Assembly (NCBI GenBank): GCA_947473305.1
Contig: CANJCB010000010.1
Span: 89,967-133,981 of the forward strand
From: Rhodospirillales bacterium
Lineage (GTDB): Bacteria > Pseudomonadota > Alphaproteobacteria > ATCC43930 > CGMCC-115725
Direction: 5' to 3'
DNA: 44,015 nt
Shown here in pieces: positions 17,415 through 26,001 of the stretch; position 1 is the first letter of the stretch, and each line of letters begins with the position of its first letter. The position numbers and the translations under genes were made by a program. Under the pieces are notes generated by a model. It saw only the letters and a program-made list of their open reading frames with translations. It ran no database searches and had not been told where the DNA came from.

Positions 17415-18767
17415 TTAGTTCATCCGGGGAAGACCGCGGGCATCCTTGAGCTTCGCTTCGTCGAAAAGAGTACCCCGCATGTCGCAGCCCGTGAAATTCG
17501 CATCTTCAAGATCCGCGCCGCGAAGGTCGGCGTCGCGCAGATTGGACCCGCTGAAGTCCGCGCCGGCGAGCCGCGCGCGACGAAGATCCGCGTTCATAAG
17601 ATTGACGCCGACGAAACGCGCGCGCTCCAGATTGGCGGGCAGATCGTATTCTTGCCTGTCGCCGTAACGCAGAGCCGAAAGATTGGCACCCCTGAGATCC
17701 GCCCCGTGAAGATGGGCGCGGTGAAGCGTGATGCTGCGCAAATCGGTTTGCACCATATTGGCGGAGCGCAGATCGGCTTGGGTCAAGTCCGAGGCGGCGA
17801 GGCAGGCTCCGGCAAAATTCCCCTCGCGGAGAATGGCCCCCGACATAACCGCCATGGCGAGATTGGCGCAGAGAAAATTATGGCCCGTCAGATCGACGTG
17901 GGCGAGAGAAGCGCGTTGCCCGGTCTTCCCGTTGCTATCGAGCCATTGGCTGTGCATATGGACGGTCTCGGCCACTTCCAGCGGCGATTTCAGGGGATAT
18001 TCGGGACGACGAGCCGTCTGAAGCATCGCCGTCTTGACGATCCCCGGGTCGAAAAGGGCGCCCGTGACATCGGCGCCCTGGAAGTCCGTGTCCTGCAGCG
18101 TGGCGCCGGTCAGAACGGCGCCCGTGAGTGTCGCTTCGCAAAGCTTGGCATTGGAGAGATTGGCGTCTTCCAGCACCGCGCCGGTCATATTGACCGAGCG
18201 AAGATCGGCTCCTGAAAAGTCCACCCCCCGCAAATTGGCATCGGTAAAATCGGCCCGCAGGACCAGCGCCGATCCCATGCGCGCGCCGGACATATCGGCG
18301 CCCCGGGCTTCGACCGAGGTGAAATCGGTCCGGGATTCGCCGCCACCCTGGGCGAGCAGCGCATGGGTGCGATCAAAATGCGCAATCGCCGCTTCGCGCA
18401 GGTCCGCGTTCACCAGTTGCGCCTTGTTGAGTTCGGCTCCGCGCAGGCGGGCGCCCCGAAGGTCCGCCTTCGTAAGATCGGCGCCCTGCAGATGCGCCGT
18501 GCGCAGATCCGCGCCGAAAAGCGTCGCAAGCTTCAATTTTGTATTGGCGAGGCGGGCGTATTGGAGCTTGGCTCCCGTCAGATCCACGTCCGTCAGGTCG
18601 CGATTGCTGAGATCCAGGTCCGACAGGTCATGAAATGACAAAAGCGCCCGTCGGCCGCCAGGCTTACGAGCCAGAAACCGAGCATGAAGCTGGACGATCT
18701 GGTCCAACTCGCTCTGGGTCAGCCTTTTTCGGCTGTCCTCCCCATTGGCCGTTCCGGCAAGGCGCAT
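17415..18767 (-). CDS. Pentapeptide-repeat protein
   Basis: The 450-residue protein is dominated by A(D/N)LXX-type pentapeptides, which fold as a right-handed quadrilateral beta-helix. One block runs from about residue 50 to 245, is interrupted by a non-repeat segment of about 45 residues containing EYPLKSPLEVAETVHMHSQW, and resumes to about residue 440. The N-terminal 45 residues, with LTQSELDQIVQLHARFL, form a helical cap. There is no signal peptide. Functions of such proteins vary, including gyrase mimicry and scaffolding, and nothing here decides among them. It is transcribed toward glnB. Confidence 0.93.
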   Translation of the reverse strand: MRLAGTANGEDSRKRLTQSELDQIVQLHARFLARKPGGRRALLSFHDLSDLDLSNRDLTDVDLTGAKLQYARLANTKLKLATLFGADLRTAHLQGADLTKADLRGARLRGAELNKAQLVNADLREAAIAHFDRTHALLAQGGGESRTDFTSVEARGADMSGARMGSALVLRADFTDANLRGVDFSGADLRSVNMTGAVLEDANLSNAKLCEATLTGAVLTGATLQDTDFQGADVTGALFDPGIVKTAMLQTARRPEYPLKSPLEVAETVHMHSQWLDSNGKTGQRASLAHVDLTGHNFLCANLAMAVMSGAILREGNFAGACLAASDLTQADLRSANMVQTDLRSITLHRAHLHGADLRGANLSALRYGDRQEYDLPANLERARFVGVNLMNADLRRARLAGADFSGSNLRDADLRGADLEDANFTGCDMRGTLFDEAKLKDARGLPRMN

Positions 18768-18883
18768 AAATTGATCCGATACGCGCTAAATTTAATCGAT
18801 CTCTAAGAAACTAGCATAAGACCGGCTCTTTAGCGAGAGTGTTACGTAAACCTTAAGAGTTCAATAAAGGACACACCTCTCTT

Positions 18884-20188
18884 TCAGAAATAAGTATGGA
18901 CCGCCCCGATGATGGAATAATCGTCGTCTATAAGGGGGATAACCCGCCATTTATCGAATGTGGTGCAGGGATGGGAAATCCCGAAGCACACCATGTCGCC
19001 TACTGCGAGAGGGCTATCGAGCGGCAAGTTCATATAGGCATGCTGATCGTTGAGGCCAGTCACGACATGACCCGGCGACAGGGGCAGTGGTTTTGCCGAG
19101 CAGATAGGACGATGCCAGGCCTGGGGTTGCGGCAGGTCCGCGTCATAGGACACATCCCGCTTTCCCATGGTCAGGATCGCCTTGCCCTTTTCCGGACGGG
19201 ATTGCACATAGGCCCAGACCTCCAGGGCGGGCTTCAGTCCGGAAGCCTTCAATTCGGCAGGAAGGGGCGTGCGCTCGGCAAGACGCGCGAAGAAACGGGC
19301 ATACATGGCCGTGTCGTGGCTGAGGTAGCACCCGCTGCGTGTCAGAAGCAGGGTTTCCCTATCGGGGAGGGCGGAAGCGAAACGCTCGACCACGAGATCG
19401 TAAAAGGCGGATCCTCCAGCAGAGAGGATGACCGGGCCTTCCGCAAAAAGATCCCGGTCCGCACAATGCGCGGCGATGCGAACCAGGAAATCGAGAAAAT
19501 CGCGAACCGTCTTCTCCTGGGTTTCCGCTGTCCCACCCGCAACCAGGCCCTCGAAACCCTCGACGCCCCGAAGCCGGAGGTCCGGTCCAGCCTGCGCTAC
19601 TCGTTCGGCGACGCGGAGCGCTGTCTCAAGATCGCGGCAGCCCGTCCGCCCGCCGGTCATGCCGCCCTCGAGCAACAGATTCAGGGGCTGCTTCAGGTTC
19701 CGTGTCCGCACCGCCTCGGTGAGAAGGGCAACACCCTCCAGGGAATCGACGAGGCAATAGAAGTCGAAAGGCTCGTCATCTTCCAGGAGATCCAGCACAT
19801 AGCGGATCGCCTGCCGGCCGATGAGCTGGTTTGCGAGCACAACCCGGGAAATCCCCTGGGCGCGGCACACTTCGATTTGCTGCGGCGTGGCCACCGTCAT
19901 CGCCCAGGCGCCGTGATCCAATTGGCGGCGAAACAGCTCGGGGCTCATGGTGGTCTTGCCATGCGGGGCGATCCGAGCGCCGGTGAGGCCCAGGAATGCC
20001 GACATCCAGCGCTCGTTATGATCGAGCGCCGAGGCTTTCAGCACGGCGAGCGGCAAAGGCATGTCCTCTCGAAGGAGGTTCCAGCCTTTCTCCGCGATCC
20101 CAGAAAGAGGAAAAGGCGCAACCCCGTGAGGGATGCCCTTCACGAGGCCGCTGAGCGTCAGGGTTTCGGTCGGATCGGGACGTTTCAT
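18884..20188 (-). CDS. PLP-dependent D-amino-acid enzyme (alanine racemase-fold, DSD/D-threonine aldolase-like)
   Basis: The 434-residue protein has an alanine racemase-type TIM-barrel N-terminus, with the PLP lysine in ARIAPHGKTTMSP. The C-terminal D-serine dehydratase-like domain has the candidate zinc ligands H and C in GISHPCTTFDKW and ends DDDYSIIGAVHTYF. Family members are D-serine dehydratases, D-threonine aldolases or related amino-acid deaminases using PLP and a metal. The exact substrate is not clear. It follows the small membrane protein after 19 bases and is the last gene in the direction of the cox-type operon, so it may be co-transcribed with it. Confidence 0.85.
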   Translation of the reverse strand: MKRPDPTETLTLSGLVKGIPHGVAPFPLSGIAEKGWNLLREDMPLPLAVLKASALDHNERWMSAFLGLTGARIAPHGKTTMSPELFRRQLDHGAWAMTVATPQQIEVCRAQGISRVVLANQLIGRQAIRYVLDLLEDDEPFDFYCLVDSLEGVALLTEAVRTRNLKQPLNLLLEGGMTGGRTGCRDLETALRVAERVAQAGPDLRLRGVEGFEGLVAGGTAETQEKTVRDFLDFLVRIAAHCADRDLFAEGPVILSAGGSAFYDLVVERFASALPDRETLLLTRSGCYLSHDTAMYARFFARLAERTPLPAELKASGLKPALEVWAYVQSRPEKGKAILTMGKRDVSYDADLPQPQAWHRPICSAKPLPLSPGHVVTGLNDQHAYMNLPLDSPLAVGDMVCFGISHPCTTFDKWRVIPLIDDDYSIIGAVHTYF

Positions 20189-20207
20189 GTCCCGAGAGGA
20201 TAAACGC

Positions 20208-20339
20208 TTACGCGCGAACCGTCATGGCCACAACGGAGGCCAGCACGACGCCCGCAAGCTGGGTGCCGGAATTGATTTGCCCCAAAACCGTTGCGCAAAG
20301 GGTGCTGGCGAGGGTCAAGGCGCCGATCATCATGCCCAT
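20208..20339 (-). CDS. Small hydrophobic membrane protein (43 aa)
   Basis: From ATG 20339 the frame encodes MGMMIGALTLASTLCATVLG, a short polar linker, then a second hydrophobic run ending VVAMTVRA, which suggests two short membrane helices. GGGAG is eight bases upstream of this ATG, which favours it over the longer frame beginning at 20402. It lies between the molybdenum-cofactor fusion gene and the PLP enzyme on the same strand. No family is recognised. Confidence 0.45.
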   Translation of the reverse strand: MGMMIGALTLASTLCATVLGQINSGTQLAGVVLASVVAMTVRA

Positions 20340-20440
20340 GGGCTGTGCTCCCGTTCTGTTCGTTATCCCATGTCGGATTGCCAAGACAACGGGTGGGAGC
20401 AAAACCTATTCCACCTTTTCGATAAATCTTTTGAAGGAGG

Positions 20441-22105
20441 TCAGGCCGGCACTTTGGGAACGACGATGCCCAATTTCTCGAAAGCCTGGGGAGTGTCGAG
20501 ATCGGTCAGCACCCCATCGCTGCGCATCTCGATCTCGGCGACCAGTTCCGGATGGGCCGCGATGACGTTCCGCGCGCCCATGTCGCCGGTCAAGTCCTGC
20601 AGGGCAGGAAAGAAGCGCTTCGCCCAAATGACCGGGTTGCCGCGCTGACCATTGCGGGTCGGCACAATGATGGCCCGCCCTTCGACCGGGTTGAAGGCCT
20701 CGATCAGCCGGTCGATTTCGGCCGATTTGACGCGCGGCATGTCGCCCAGGCAGACCAGCACACCGTCCACGTCCTCGGGCAGCGCCGCGACACCGGCCTT
20801 GACGGAAGTCGACAATCCCCCCGCGAAATCCGGGTTCTCGACGAAAGTCAGCGGGCCGGCTTCGGCCAGCGCCCTCTCCACCCGGTCGCGCTGATGACCG
20901 ACGACCACGAAGAGCGGCGACGCCTGGGAACCGCGTACCGCCTGGACCGAGCGCGCCACCATGGGCTTGCCGTCGATTTCGACGAGGAGCTTGTTCGGTC
21001 CCCCCATCCGCGAGGATTTTCCGGCCGCCAGGATAAGCGCGGCGATGCGGGGCGCATGGGGCGGGGCCGTGGCCTCTTCCTCGGCGGGCTTTTCCAGGCC
21101 CACTTTCGCCCGGGGAAGGGGGCGGGACGGGATTTCCGTCAGCAAACCTCCCACGCCCATCCCCATGATCTCCCGGGGTCCCACCGGCAGATCGGCCAGG
21201 AGACGCTGCAGGATGAAATCGAAGCCGTTGATCCTCGGCGAGCGGGCGCAGCCGGGAAGACCCAGCACCGGCACGTCGCCAAGCCGCCCCATCAGCATGA
21301 GGTTGCCGGGATCGACCGGCATGCCGAAATGATCGATCCTCCCGCCGCAAGCACCGATGGCGGAGGGAATGACATCTCGCCGATCGACAATTGCCGAGGC
21401 GCTTGCAACCAGGACCAGGTCGCAACCCTTTGCCACCGCCTCGGCGATCAGCGGGGCCAATGCGGCGACAGAATGGGGACAGCGCTGTTCTTCGATCAGT
21501 TCGCTTCCCATCGCTTCGAGGCGGCTGCGGGTGACCTCCGCGGTCTTATCGAGCGTGGCGGGTTTCAGGCCCTTCAGGACGGTCTGGATCAGCACGGCGC
21601 GCTTGGCCAGAAAGGGCGCCACCCGGATCGGGGGATCTCCCTGGGTGGCTACGGCGACGCAGGCCTCCACGACCCGGCCCGGGGCGGAGAAGGGGATCAC
21701 CTTGATGGTCGCGACCATCTGCTTCGGTTGGACGACGCTATAGGGTTCGAGCGTCGCCACGGTCATGGCTTCATCGACGCCATTGATGCCGTCGATACGG
21801 CTGCGGTCCACGACGCAGAGCCCTGCAACCTCGGAAAAGAGATTGGCCCGCCCGGTAAAGGCATTGGAGAGCGTCACATGATTGCCGGCCACCGCCTTGG
21901 CGAGCCGGAAAGCGGCTTCATTCTCGCCGAGGTCCTCGGCTTCGGGGCGGGCCGCCGTCACGCTTTGGAGCCCTGATGCCGCGAGCGCCACGATATCTTC
22001 CGCCGTCAGGTGGCGGCCTTTTTTCAGCACGCGATCCCCCAGCCTGAGGCTATGGGCGAGGATCGCCCCCTCAGCTTCGGACAGGGGGGTTTCGCCGAAA
22101 GTCAC
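20441..22105 (-). CDS. MoeA-like molybdopterin-binding domain fused to MocA-like cytidylyltransferase
   Basis: The 554-residue protein starts at a GTG that overlaps the stop of the upstream XdhC gene (GTGA). The first part (about 1-340) resembles a molybdopterin-binding domain, with VLVASASAIVDRRDVIP and PVDPGNLMLMGRLGDVPVLGLPG. The second part (about 355-554) is a nucleotidyltransferase starting ALILAAGKSSRMGGPNKLL, with CLGDMPRVK as the metal site. MocA makes molybdopterin cytosine dinucleotide, the cofactor of CoxL-type enzymes, which fits its place in this operon. CTP versus GTP preference is inferred from context. Confidence 0.88.
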   Translation of the reverse strand: MTFGETPLSEAEGAILAHSLRLGDRVLKKGRHLTAEDIVALAASGLQSVTAARPEAEDLGENEAAFRLAKAVAGNHVTLSNAFTGRANLFSEVAGLCVVDRSRIDGINGVDEAMTVATLEPYSVVQPKQMVATIKVIPFSAPGRVVEACVAVATQGDPPIRVAPFLAKRAVLIQTVLKGLKPATLDKTAEVTRSRLEAMGSELIEEQRCPHSVAALAPLIAEAVAKGCDLVLVASASAIVDRRDVIPSAIGACGGRIDHFGMPVDPGNLMLMGRLGDVPVLGLPGCARSPRINGFDFILQRLLADLPVGPREIMGMGVGGLLTEIPSRPLPRAKVGLEKPAEEEATAPPHAPRIAALILAAGKSSRMGGPNKLLVEIDGKPMVARSVQAVRGSQASPLFVVVGHQRDRVERALAEAGPLTFVENPDFAGGLSTSVKAGVAALPEDVDGVLVCLGDMPRVKSAEIDRLIEAFNPVEGRAIIVPTRNGQRGNPVIWAKRFFPALQDLTGDMGARNVIAAHPELVAEIEMRSDGVLTDLDTPQAFEKLGIVVPKVPA

Positions 22106-22818
22106 GCAGCCTCTTTGTTCTTCACCCGGTCGGCATGAAGGACGCGGGTGATCTCGGCCAGAACGGAAATCGAAATCTCGGCGGGAGAGATCGCGCCGAT
22201 ATCGAGACCGACAGGGCCTCGGATGCGGGAGATAAGGTTGTCGTTGAAGCCGGCCTCGACGAGGCGTTGGCATCGCTTGGCATGGGTTTTCCGCGATCCA
22301 AGCGCGCCGATATAGAAGGCGTCCGTCTTGAGCGCGACCTGGAGTGCCGGATCGTCGAGCTTCGGATCGTGGGTCAGGGTGACGATCGCGGAGCGACGGT
22401 TGGGTCGCAGCTTTTCCAGGGCCTCGTCCGGCCAGTTGGCGCAAAGCTCGATGCCCGGGAAACGCTCATCGGTGGCAAAGGCGGTGCGGGGGTCGATCAC
22501 GGTGACGCGATAGCCGGTCATCGCGGCCATGCGGGCGAGCGGTTGCGCGATATGAACCGCCCCCACGAGGAAAAGTCGGAGCGGCGGGTTGAAGACCTCG
22601 ACGAAGACCGCGCCTTCCGAGGTTTCCAAGGTCGTGTTTCGGTCGTCGTTCAGTGCCTGTCGGACACCGGAAAGCCCCGCGTCATCGAGCGCGAGATCGC
22701 CTTCGGTTTCAGAGCCTTCGACATAGAGCTGAAGGCCGGACTTCAGGTTCGTCGCCAGAGCCGCGGGGCGGCCGGCATCCCGGGCGGCAATGGCTTTGCG
22801 GATAAAGGCGAGCTTCAT
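22102..22818 (-). CDS. XdhC family protein, Rossmann (C-terminal) half
   Basis: The 238-residue protein holds the XdhC C-terminal domain. PPLRLFLVGAVHIAQPLARMA is the Rossmann loop, followed by VTVIDPRTAFATDERFPG and TDAFYIGALGSRKTHAKR. XdhC proteins bind molybdenum cofactor and insert the matured, sulfurated form into Mo hydroxylases. In single-chain XdhC the N-terminal domain precedes this part; here it is a separate gene whose stop overlaps this start (ATGA). It corresponds to the CoxF/CoxI-type maturation step of cox clusters. Confidence 0.9.
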   Translation of the reverse strand: MKLAFIRKAIAARDAGRPAALATNLKSGLQLYVEGSETEGDLALDDAGLSGVRQALNDDRNTTLETSEGAVFVEVFNPPLRLFLVGAVHIAQPLARMAAMTGYRVTVIDPRTAFATDERFPGIELCANWPDEALEKLRPNRRSAIVTLTHDPKLDDPALQVALKTDAFYIGALGSRKTHAKRCQRLVEAGFNDNLISRIRGPVGLDIGAISPAEISISVLAEITRVLHADRVKNKEAA

Positions 22819-23141
22819 TCCACGCGCTCGACGAAGATCTGCACCTTGCCGCCACAAGCGAGGCCCACATCCCAGGCCTGCTCGTCGGTGACGCCGAAGT
22901 CCAGAAGGCGGGGTTCGCCGGATTTGATGACTTCCAGCGCCTGTTCGACCACGGCGCCTTCGACGCAGCCGCCCGAAACGGAACCGACGAAGGCCCCGTC
23001 CTGCCCGACCGCCAGCTTCGAGCCCACGGGGCGGGGGGAGGAGCCCCAGGTCGTCACCACTGTCGCGAGCGCCACGCCCTTGCCAGCCTCGGCCCATTCG
23101 GCCGCCTTGTCCAGGATTTCTTCGGTATCGCCCATCGTCAT
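22815..23141 (-). CDS. XdhC/CoxI family protein, N-terminal half
   Basis: The 108-residue protein contains ATVVTTWGSSPRPVGSKLAV and GSVSGGCVEGAVVEQALEV, the conserved N-terminal XdhC/CoxI domain, with the GGC motif implicated in cofactor handling. It ends before the Rossmann domain, which is the next overlapping gene. The two polypeptides probably work as one. It starts 4 bases after the coxE stop. Confidence 0.9.
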   Translation of the reverse strand: MTMGDTEEILDKAAEWAEAGKGVALATVVTTWGSSPRPVGSKLAVGQDGAFVGSVSGGCVEGAVVEQALEVIKSGEPRLLDFGVTDEQAWDVGLACGGKVQIFVERVE

Positions 23142-23145
23142 TCTC

Positions 23146-24363
23146 CTACTGCCGCCAGGCGGCGGCCGCTTCGAGGCGGCGCTTTACGGGCCGACTCATC
23201 GCCGCGGCCAATTGGTCGAGGCTTTCCAGGCTATGCACCGGACGGAATTCATCAACATGGGGCAGGATCGCCCGCATGCCTAAAGATTTGGGTTCGAAGG
23301 CCTCGTAGCGCAACAGGGGATTAAGCCAGATGAGGCGGCGGCAGGACTTGTGGAGACGGTCGATCTCCTTGCCCACGCCGATCCCCGCATCCCGGTCCAA
23401 CCCGTCGCTGATGAAGAGCACGATCGCCCCCTGTCCCAACACACGGCGCGACCAGTAGCGGTTGAAGTGTTCCAGGCACTGGGCGATCCGTGTTCCGCCC
23501 GACCAGTCCTGCACAACGTCGGCCACCTTGTCCAGGGCTATATCCACATCTTTATAGCGCAAGTAGCGGGTGACATTGGTCAGCCGCGTCCCGAAGAGGA
23601 AGGTGTGAACCCGGTCGCGGTCGTTGGTGACCGCATGCATGAAATGGAGAAAGAGGCGGCTGTAGCGGCTCATGGAGCCCGATATGTCGCAAAGCACCAC
23701 CAGAGGGGGCGGCCGGGTGCGGCGGCGCTTGCGCTTCAGCGATATAAGCCCGCCGGAGCGGAGTGCCGCGCGCATCGTCGCCCGCATGTCGATCCTCGCC
23801 CCGGCGGGATGGGGACCGAAGCGGCGCGTGGGCAGATCCTTGAGCGGCAGCGACATCCGGCGGATCGCGGACTTGGCGCGGGCCATTTCCTCGCCGGACA
23901 TCTTCTCGAAATCCATCCGCTGCAGCAGCTCGCGGTCGGAGAAGGTCATGGCGGCGTCGAGCTCGACCTTGGTCTCTTCCGGTTCCTTGTCCTTGCCCTG
24001 GCCGGGATGCAGCGCCTCGGCCAGACGCCGACTCATTTCCTCGGCATTGGCGCTTTCCGGCACCCGCATGTCCGGGAGCATCAGCGACATCATCTTTTCG
24101 AGGAGCCGCGGATTGCGCCAGAAGATGTGAAAAGCCTGGTCGAAAAGTTCCCGCTGGTCGCGCTTGTTCACGAAGACCGCATGGAGCGCCCAATAGAAGT
24201 CGCTGCGATTGTCGAGCCCGACGGCGCGGACTGCTTCGGTGGCCGCCAGCACCTTGCCGGGTCCGATCGGCAATCCGGCGGCGCGCAGCGCACGCGCGAA
24301 ATACATCAGGTTCGCGAGGAGCCTGCCCTCGCCATGGCCTTCTTGGGTTCGGCGTGCCGTCAT
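23146..24363 (-). CDS. coxE: VWA-domain maturation factor CoxE
   Basis: The 405-residue protein has the CoxE layout. An N-terminal helical region starts LLANLMYFARALRAAGLPIG. A C-terminal von Willebrand A domain has the metal-dependent adhesion site DISGSMSRY, with SGGT and FISDGLDRD completing it. CoxE partners the AAA+ ATPase CoxD in building the Cu/Mo or related active site of molybdenum hydroxylases. Its ATG overlaps the coxD stop (ATGA), so the two are translationally coupled. Confidence 0.92.
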   Translation of the reverse strand: MTARRTQEGHGEGRLLANLMYFARALRAAGLPIGPGKVLAATEAVRAVGLDNRSDFYWALHAVFVNKRDQRELFDQAFHIFWRNPRLLEKMMSLMLPDMRVPESANAEEMSRRLAEALHPGQGKDKEPEETKVELDAAMTFSDRELLQRMDFEKMSGEEMARAKSAIRRMSLPLKDLPTRRFGPHPAGARIDMRATMRAALRSGGLISLKRKRRRTRPPPLVVLCDISGSMSRYSRLFLHFMHAVTNDRDRVHTFLFGTRLTNVTRYLRYKDVDIALDKVADVVQDWSGGTRIAQCLEHFNRYWSRRVLGQGAIVLFISDGLDRDAGIGVGKEIDRLHKSCRRLIWLNPLLRYEAFEPKSLGMRAILPHVDEFRPVHSLESLDQLAAAMSRPVKRRLEAAAAWRQ

Positions 24364-25274
24364 TCCGCCGCGGCGGCCAGCTCGGACTTGACCTGTTCCA
24401 GAAGCTTGACCGCCTCGCTGCCTTGGATGCGGGCGATGTCGTCCTGGTATTTCAAAAGGACGCCGAGCGTGTCGTTGATCGCCTCGGGCGTCAGGGCCAG
24501 GACATCGAGTTGAGTCAAGGCCTGCGCCCAATCGATGGTTTCCGCGACGCCGGGCAGCTTGAAGAGATCGATCTGGCGGAGCTTCTGGACGAAGGCCACG
24601 ACCTGACGGCTCAGGTCCTCGGCGGCGCCTGGCGCCTTTATCCGCAGGATCTCGAGTTCACGTTCCGCATTGGGATAATCGACCCAATAGTAGAAGCAGC
24701 GCCGCTTCAACGCGTCGTGGATCTCGCGGGTGCGGTTGGAAGTGATGATGACGATGGGGGGCTCGGCTGCCTTGATGGTCCCCATTTCCGGGATCGTGAC
24801 CTGGAAGTCCGACAAGACTTCAAGGAGATAGGCCTCGAAGGGCTCGTCGGTACGGTCGAGTTCGTCGATCAGCAGGACGGGAGCGCCGCCCAGATCGGGC
24901 TCCAGAGCCTGGAGCAGGGGACGCTTGATAAGGAAGCGTTCGGAGAAGATCTCGTCTTCGACCGTCTCCCGGCTTCCACCGCCACTCTCGGCAAGGCGGA
25001 TCTCGATCATCTGGCGCGCGTAATTCCACTCGTAGACGGCCGAAGCAACGTCCAGGCCCTCATAGCACTGCAGGCGAATGAGCTTCCGGCCGAGGATCTC
25101 GGCCAGAACCTTGGCGATCTCGGTCTTGCCGACACCGGCCTCGCCTTCGAGGAAGAGGGGGCGGCGGAGGCTCAGCGAGAGATAGACCGCCGTGGCAAGG
25201 CTGCGGTCGGCGACGTAGCGGCCGTTGGACAGGCTTTCGAGAGCGGCGTCGACCGAAACGGGGAGGGAGGACAT
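24360..25274 (-). CDS. coxD: MoxR-type AAA+ ATPase CoxD
   Basis: The 304-residue ATPase has Walker A EGEAGVGKTEIAK, Walker B LLIDELDRTDEPFEAYLLE, sensor 1 IITSNRTREIHDALKRRC and MoxR-type architecture. CoxD is the chaperone-like ATPase needed for active-site maturation in CO dehydrogenase clusters. The start MSSLPVSV at 25274 is chosen because upstream in-frame sequence is shadow coding without family resemblance. There are 82 bases between it and the 2OG-Fe oxygenase gene. Confidence 0.92.
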   Translation of the reverse strand: MSSLPVSVDAALESLSNGRYVADRSLATAVYLSLSLRRPLFLEGEAGVGKTEIAKVLAEILGRKLIRLQCYEGLDVASAVYEWNYARQMIEIRLAESGGGSRETVEDEIFSERFLIKRPLLQALEPDLGGAPVLLIDELDRTDEPFEAYLLEVLSDFQVTIPEMGTIKAAEPPIVIITSNRTREIHDALKRRCFYYWVDYPNAERELEILRIKAPGAAEDLSRQVVAFVQKLRQIDLFKLPGVAETIDWAQALTQLDVLALTPEAINDTLGVLLKYQDDIARIQGSEAVKLLEQVKSELAAAAE

Positions 25275-25356
25275 CAGGGGATCCCGGCTGGATGCTGAAG
25301 CGGCAGAGTATCGCGCGATTATCGCGTGATCGTAGAGATAAACCACGTCCACATTG

Positions 25357-25983
25357 TCACGGGAAGGGGTCCCGCCGCGCGTTGAAGGCAATCGATATGC
25401 GCGGGCGTTCCCCCCGGTGGGGCAGGACCGCATGGGGCACATAGCTTGGGAAGAGGATCATCAGGCCGGGATCCGGCTTGAAGAGAACCTCCGAAGCGGA
25501 AAGTTCGGGAAAGAAAATATTGGTGCGCGCGGGATTGGGATCGAAGAGATGGATCGCCGTGCCCTCGGCCTCAAGCGTCGTTTCGCCGTGATCGACGTAA
25601 TAGACTCCCGACCAGGTCGCGCCGGGATGGGTATGGAGCTGGTTGAAATCCCCGCACCGGTTGACGTTGGCCCAGATGCTGAAGGCCCAATTCGACGGTT
25701 CCGGCTGCCGCCCGAATTCGGCATAGAGGCGAAGGGTGGCCTCCTCGATCATCTCGCCGATCTGGCGGATCAGTTGCCTGCCTGGGAGGCCGCAGAATTC
25801 GAGGTTGCCCGGATCCGAATGCCAGCCCCCCCGATTGGTCAGATCCATCCCGGGATGTTGACGCTCCTGGGCGAGAATGCGTTCGCTAAGCTCTTCGTTG
25901 AGCCGCTGCGAATCCGGCCATTTGTGGGACAGCAGCGGGCTTGCAAAAAGGCTTCCCGACAGCGCCTTTTCCAAGACCCGCAT
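25357..25983 (-). CDS. Putative 2OG-Fe(II) oxygenase inside the cox operon
   Basis: The 208-residue protein resembles the family of putative 2-oxoglutarate/Fe(II) oxygenases with a double-stranded beta-helix. The iron-binding region is NQLHTHPGATWSGVYYVD, and the distal histidine with the 2OG-binding arginine lies in FPSYVPHAVLPHRGERPRIS. It is 18 bases downstream of coxM and upstream of coxD on the same strand. This gene is not part of the characterised cox set, so a tailoring, sensing or substrate-processing role is possible. No substrate can be inferred. Confidence 0.8.
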   Translation of the reverse strand: MRVLEKALSGSLFASPLLSHKWPDSQRLNEELSERILAQERQHPGMDLTNRGGWHSDPGNLEFCGLPGRQLIRQIGEMIEEATLRLYAEFGRQPEPSNWAFSIWANVNRCGDFNQLHTHPGATWSGVYYVDHGETTLEAEGTAIHLFDPNPARTNIFFPELSASEVLFKPDPGLMILFPSYVPHAVLPHRGERPRISIAFNARRDPFP

Positions 25984-26001
25984 GCGTTATCCCATGACCT
26001 C

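Noticed and set aside
20552-21976. Plus-strand frame of 474 codons opposite the MoeA/MocA fusion
   Set aside because: It is a shadow frame with composition bias; the minus strand has the catalytic motifs.
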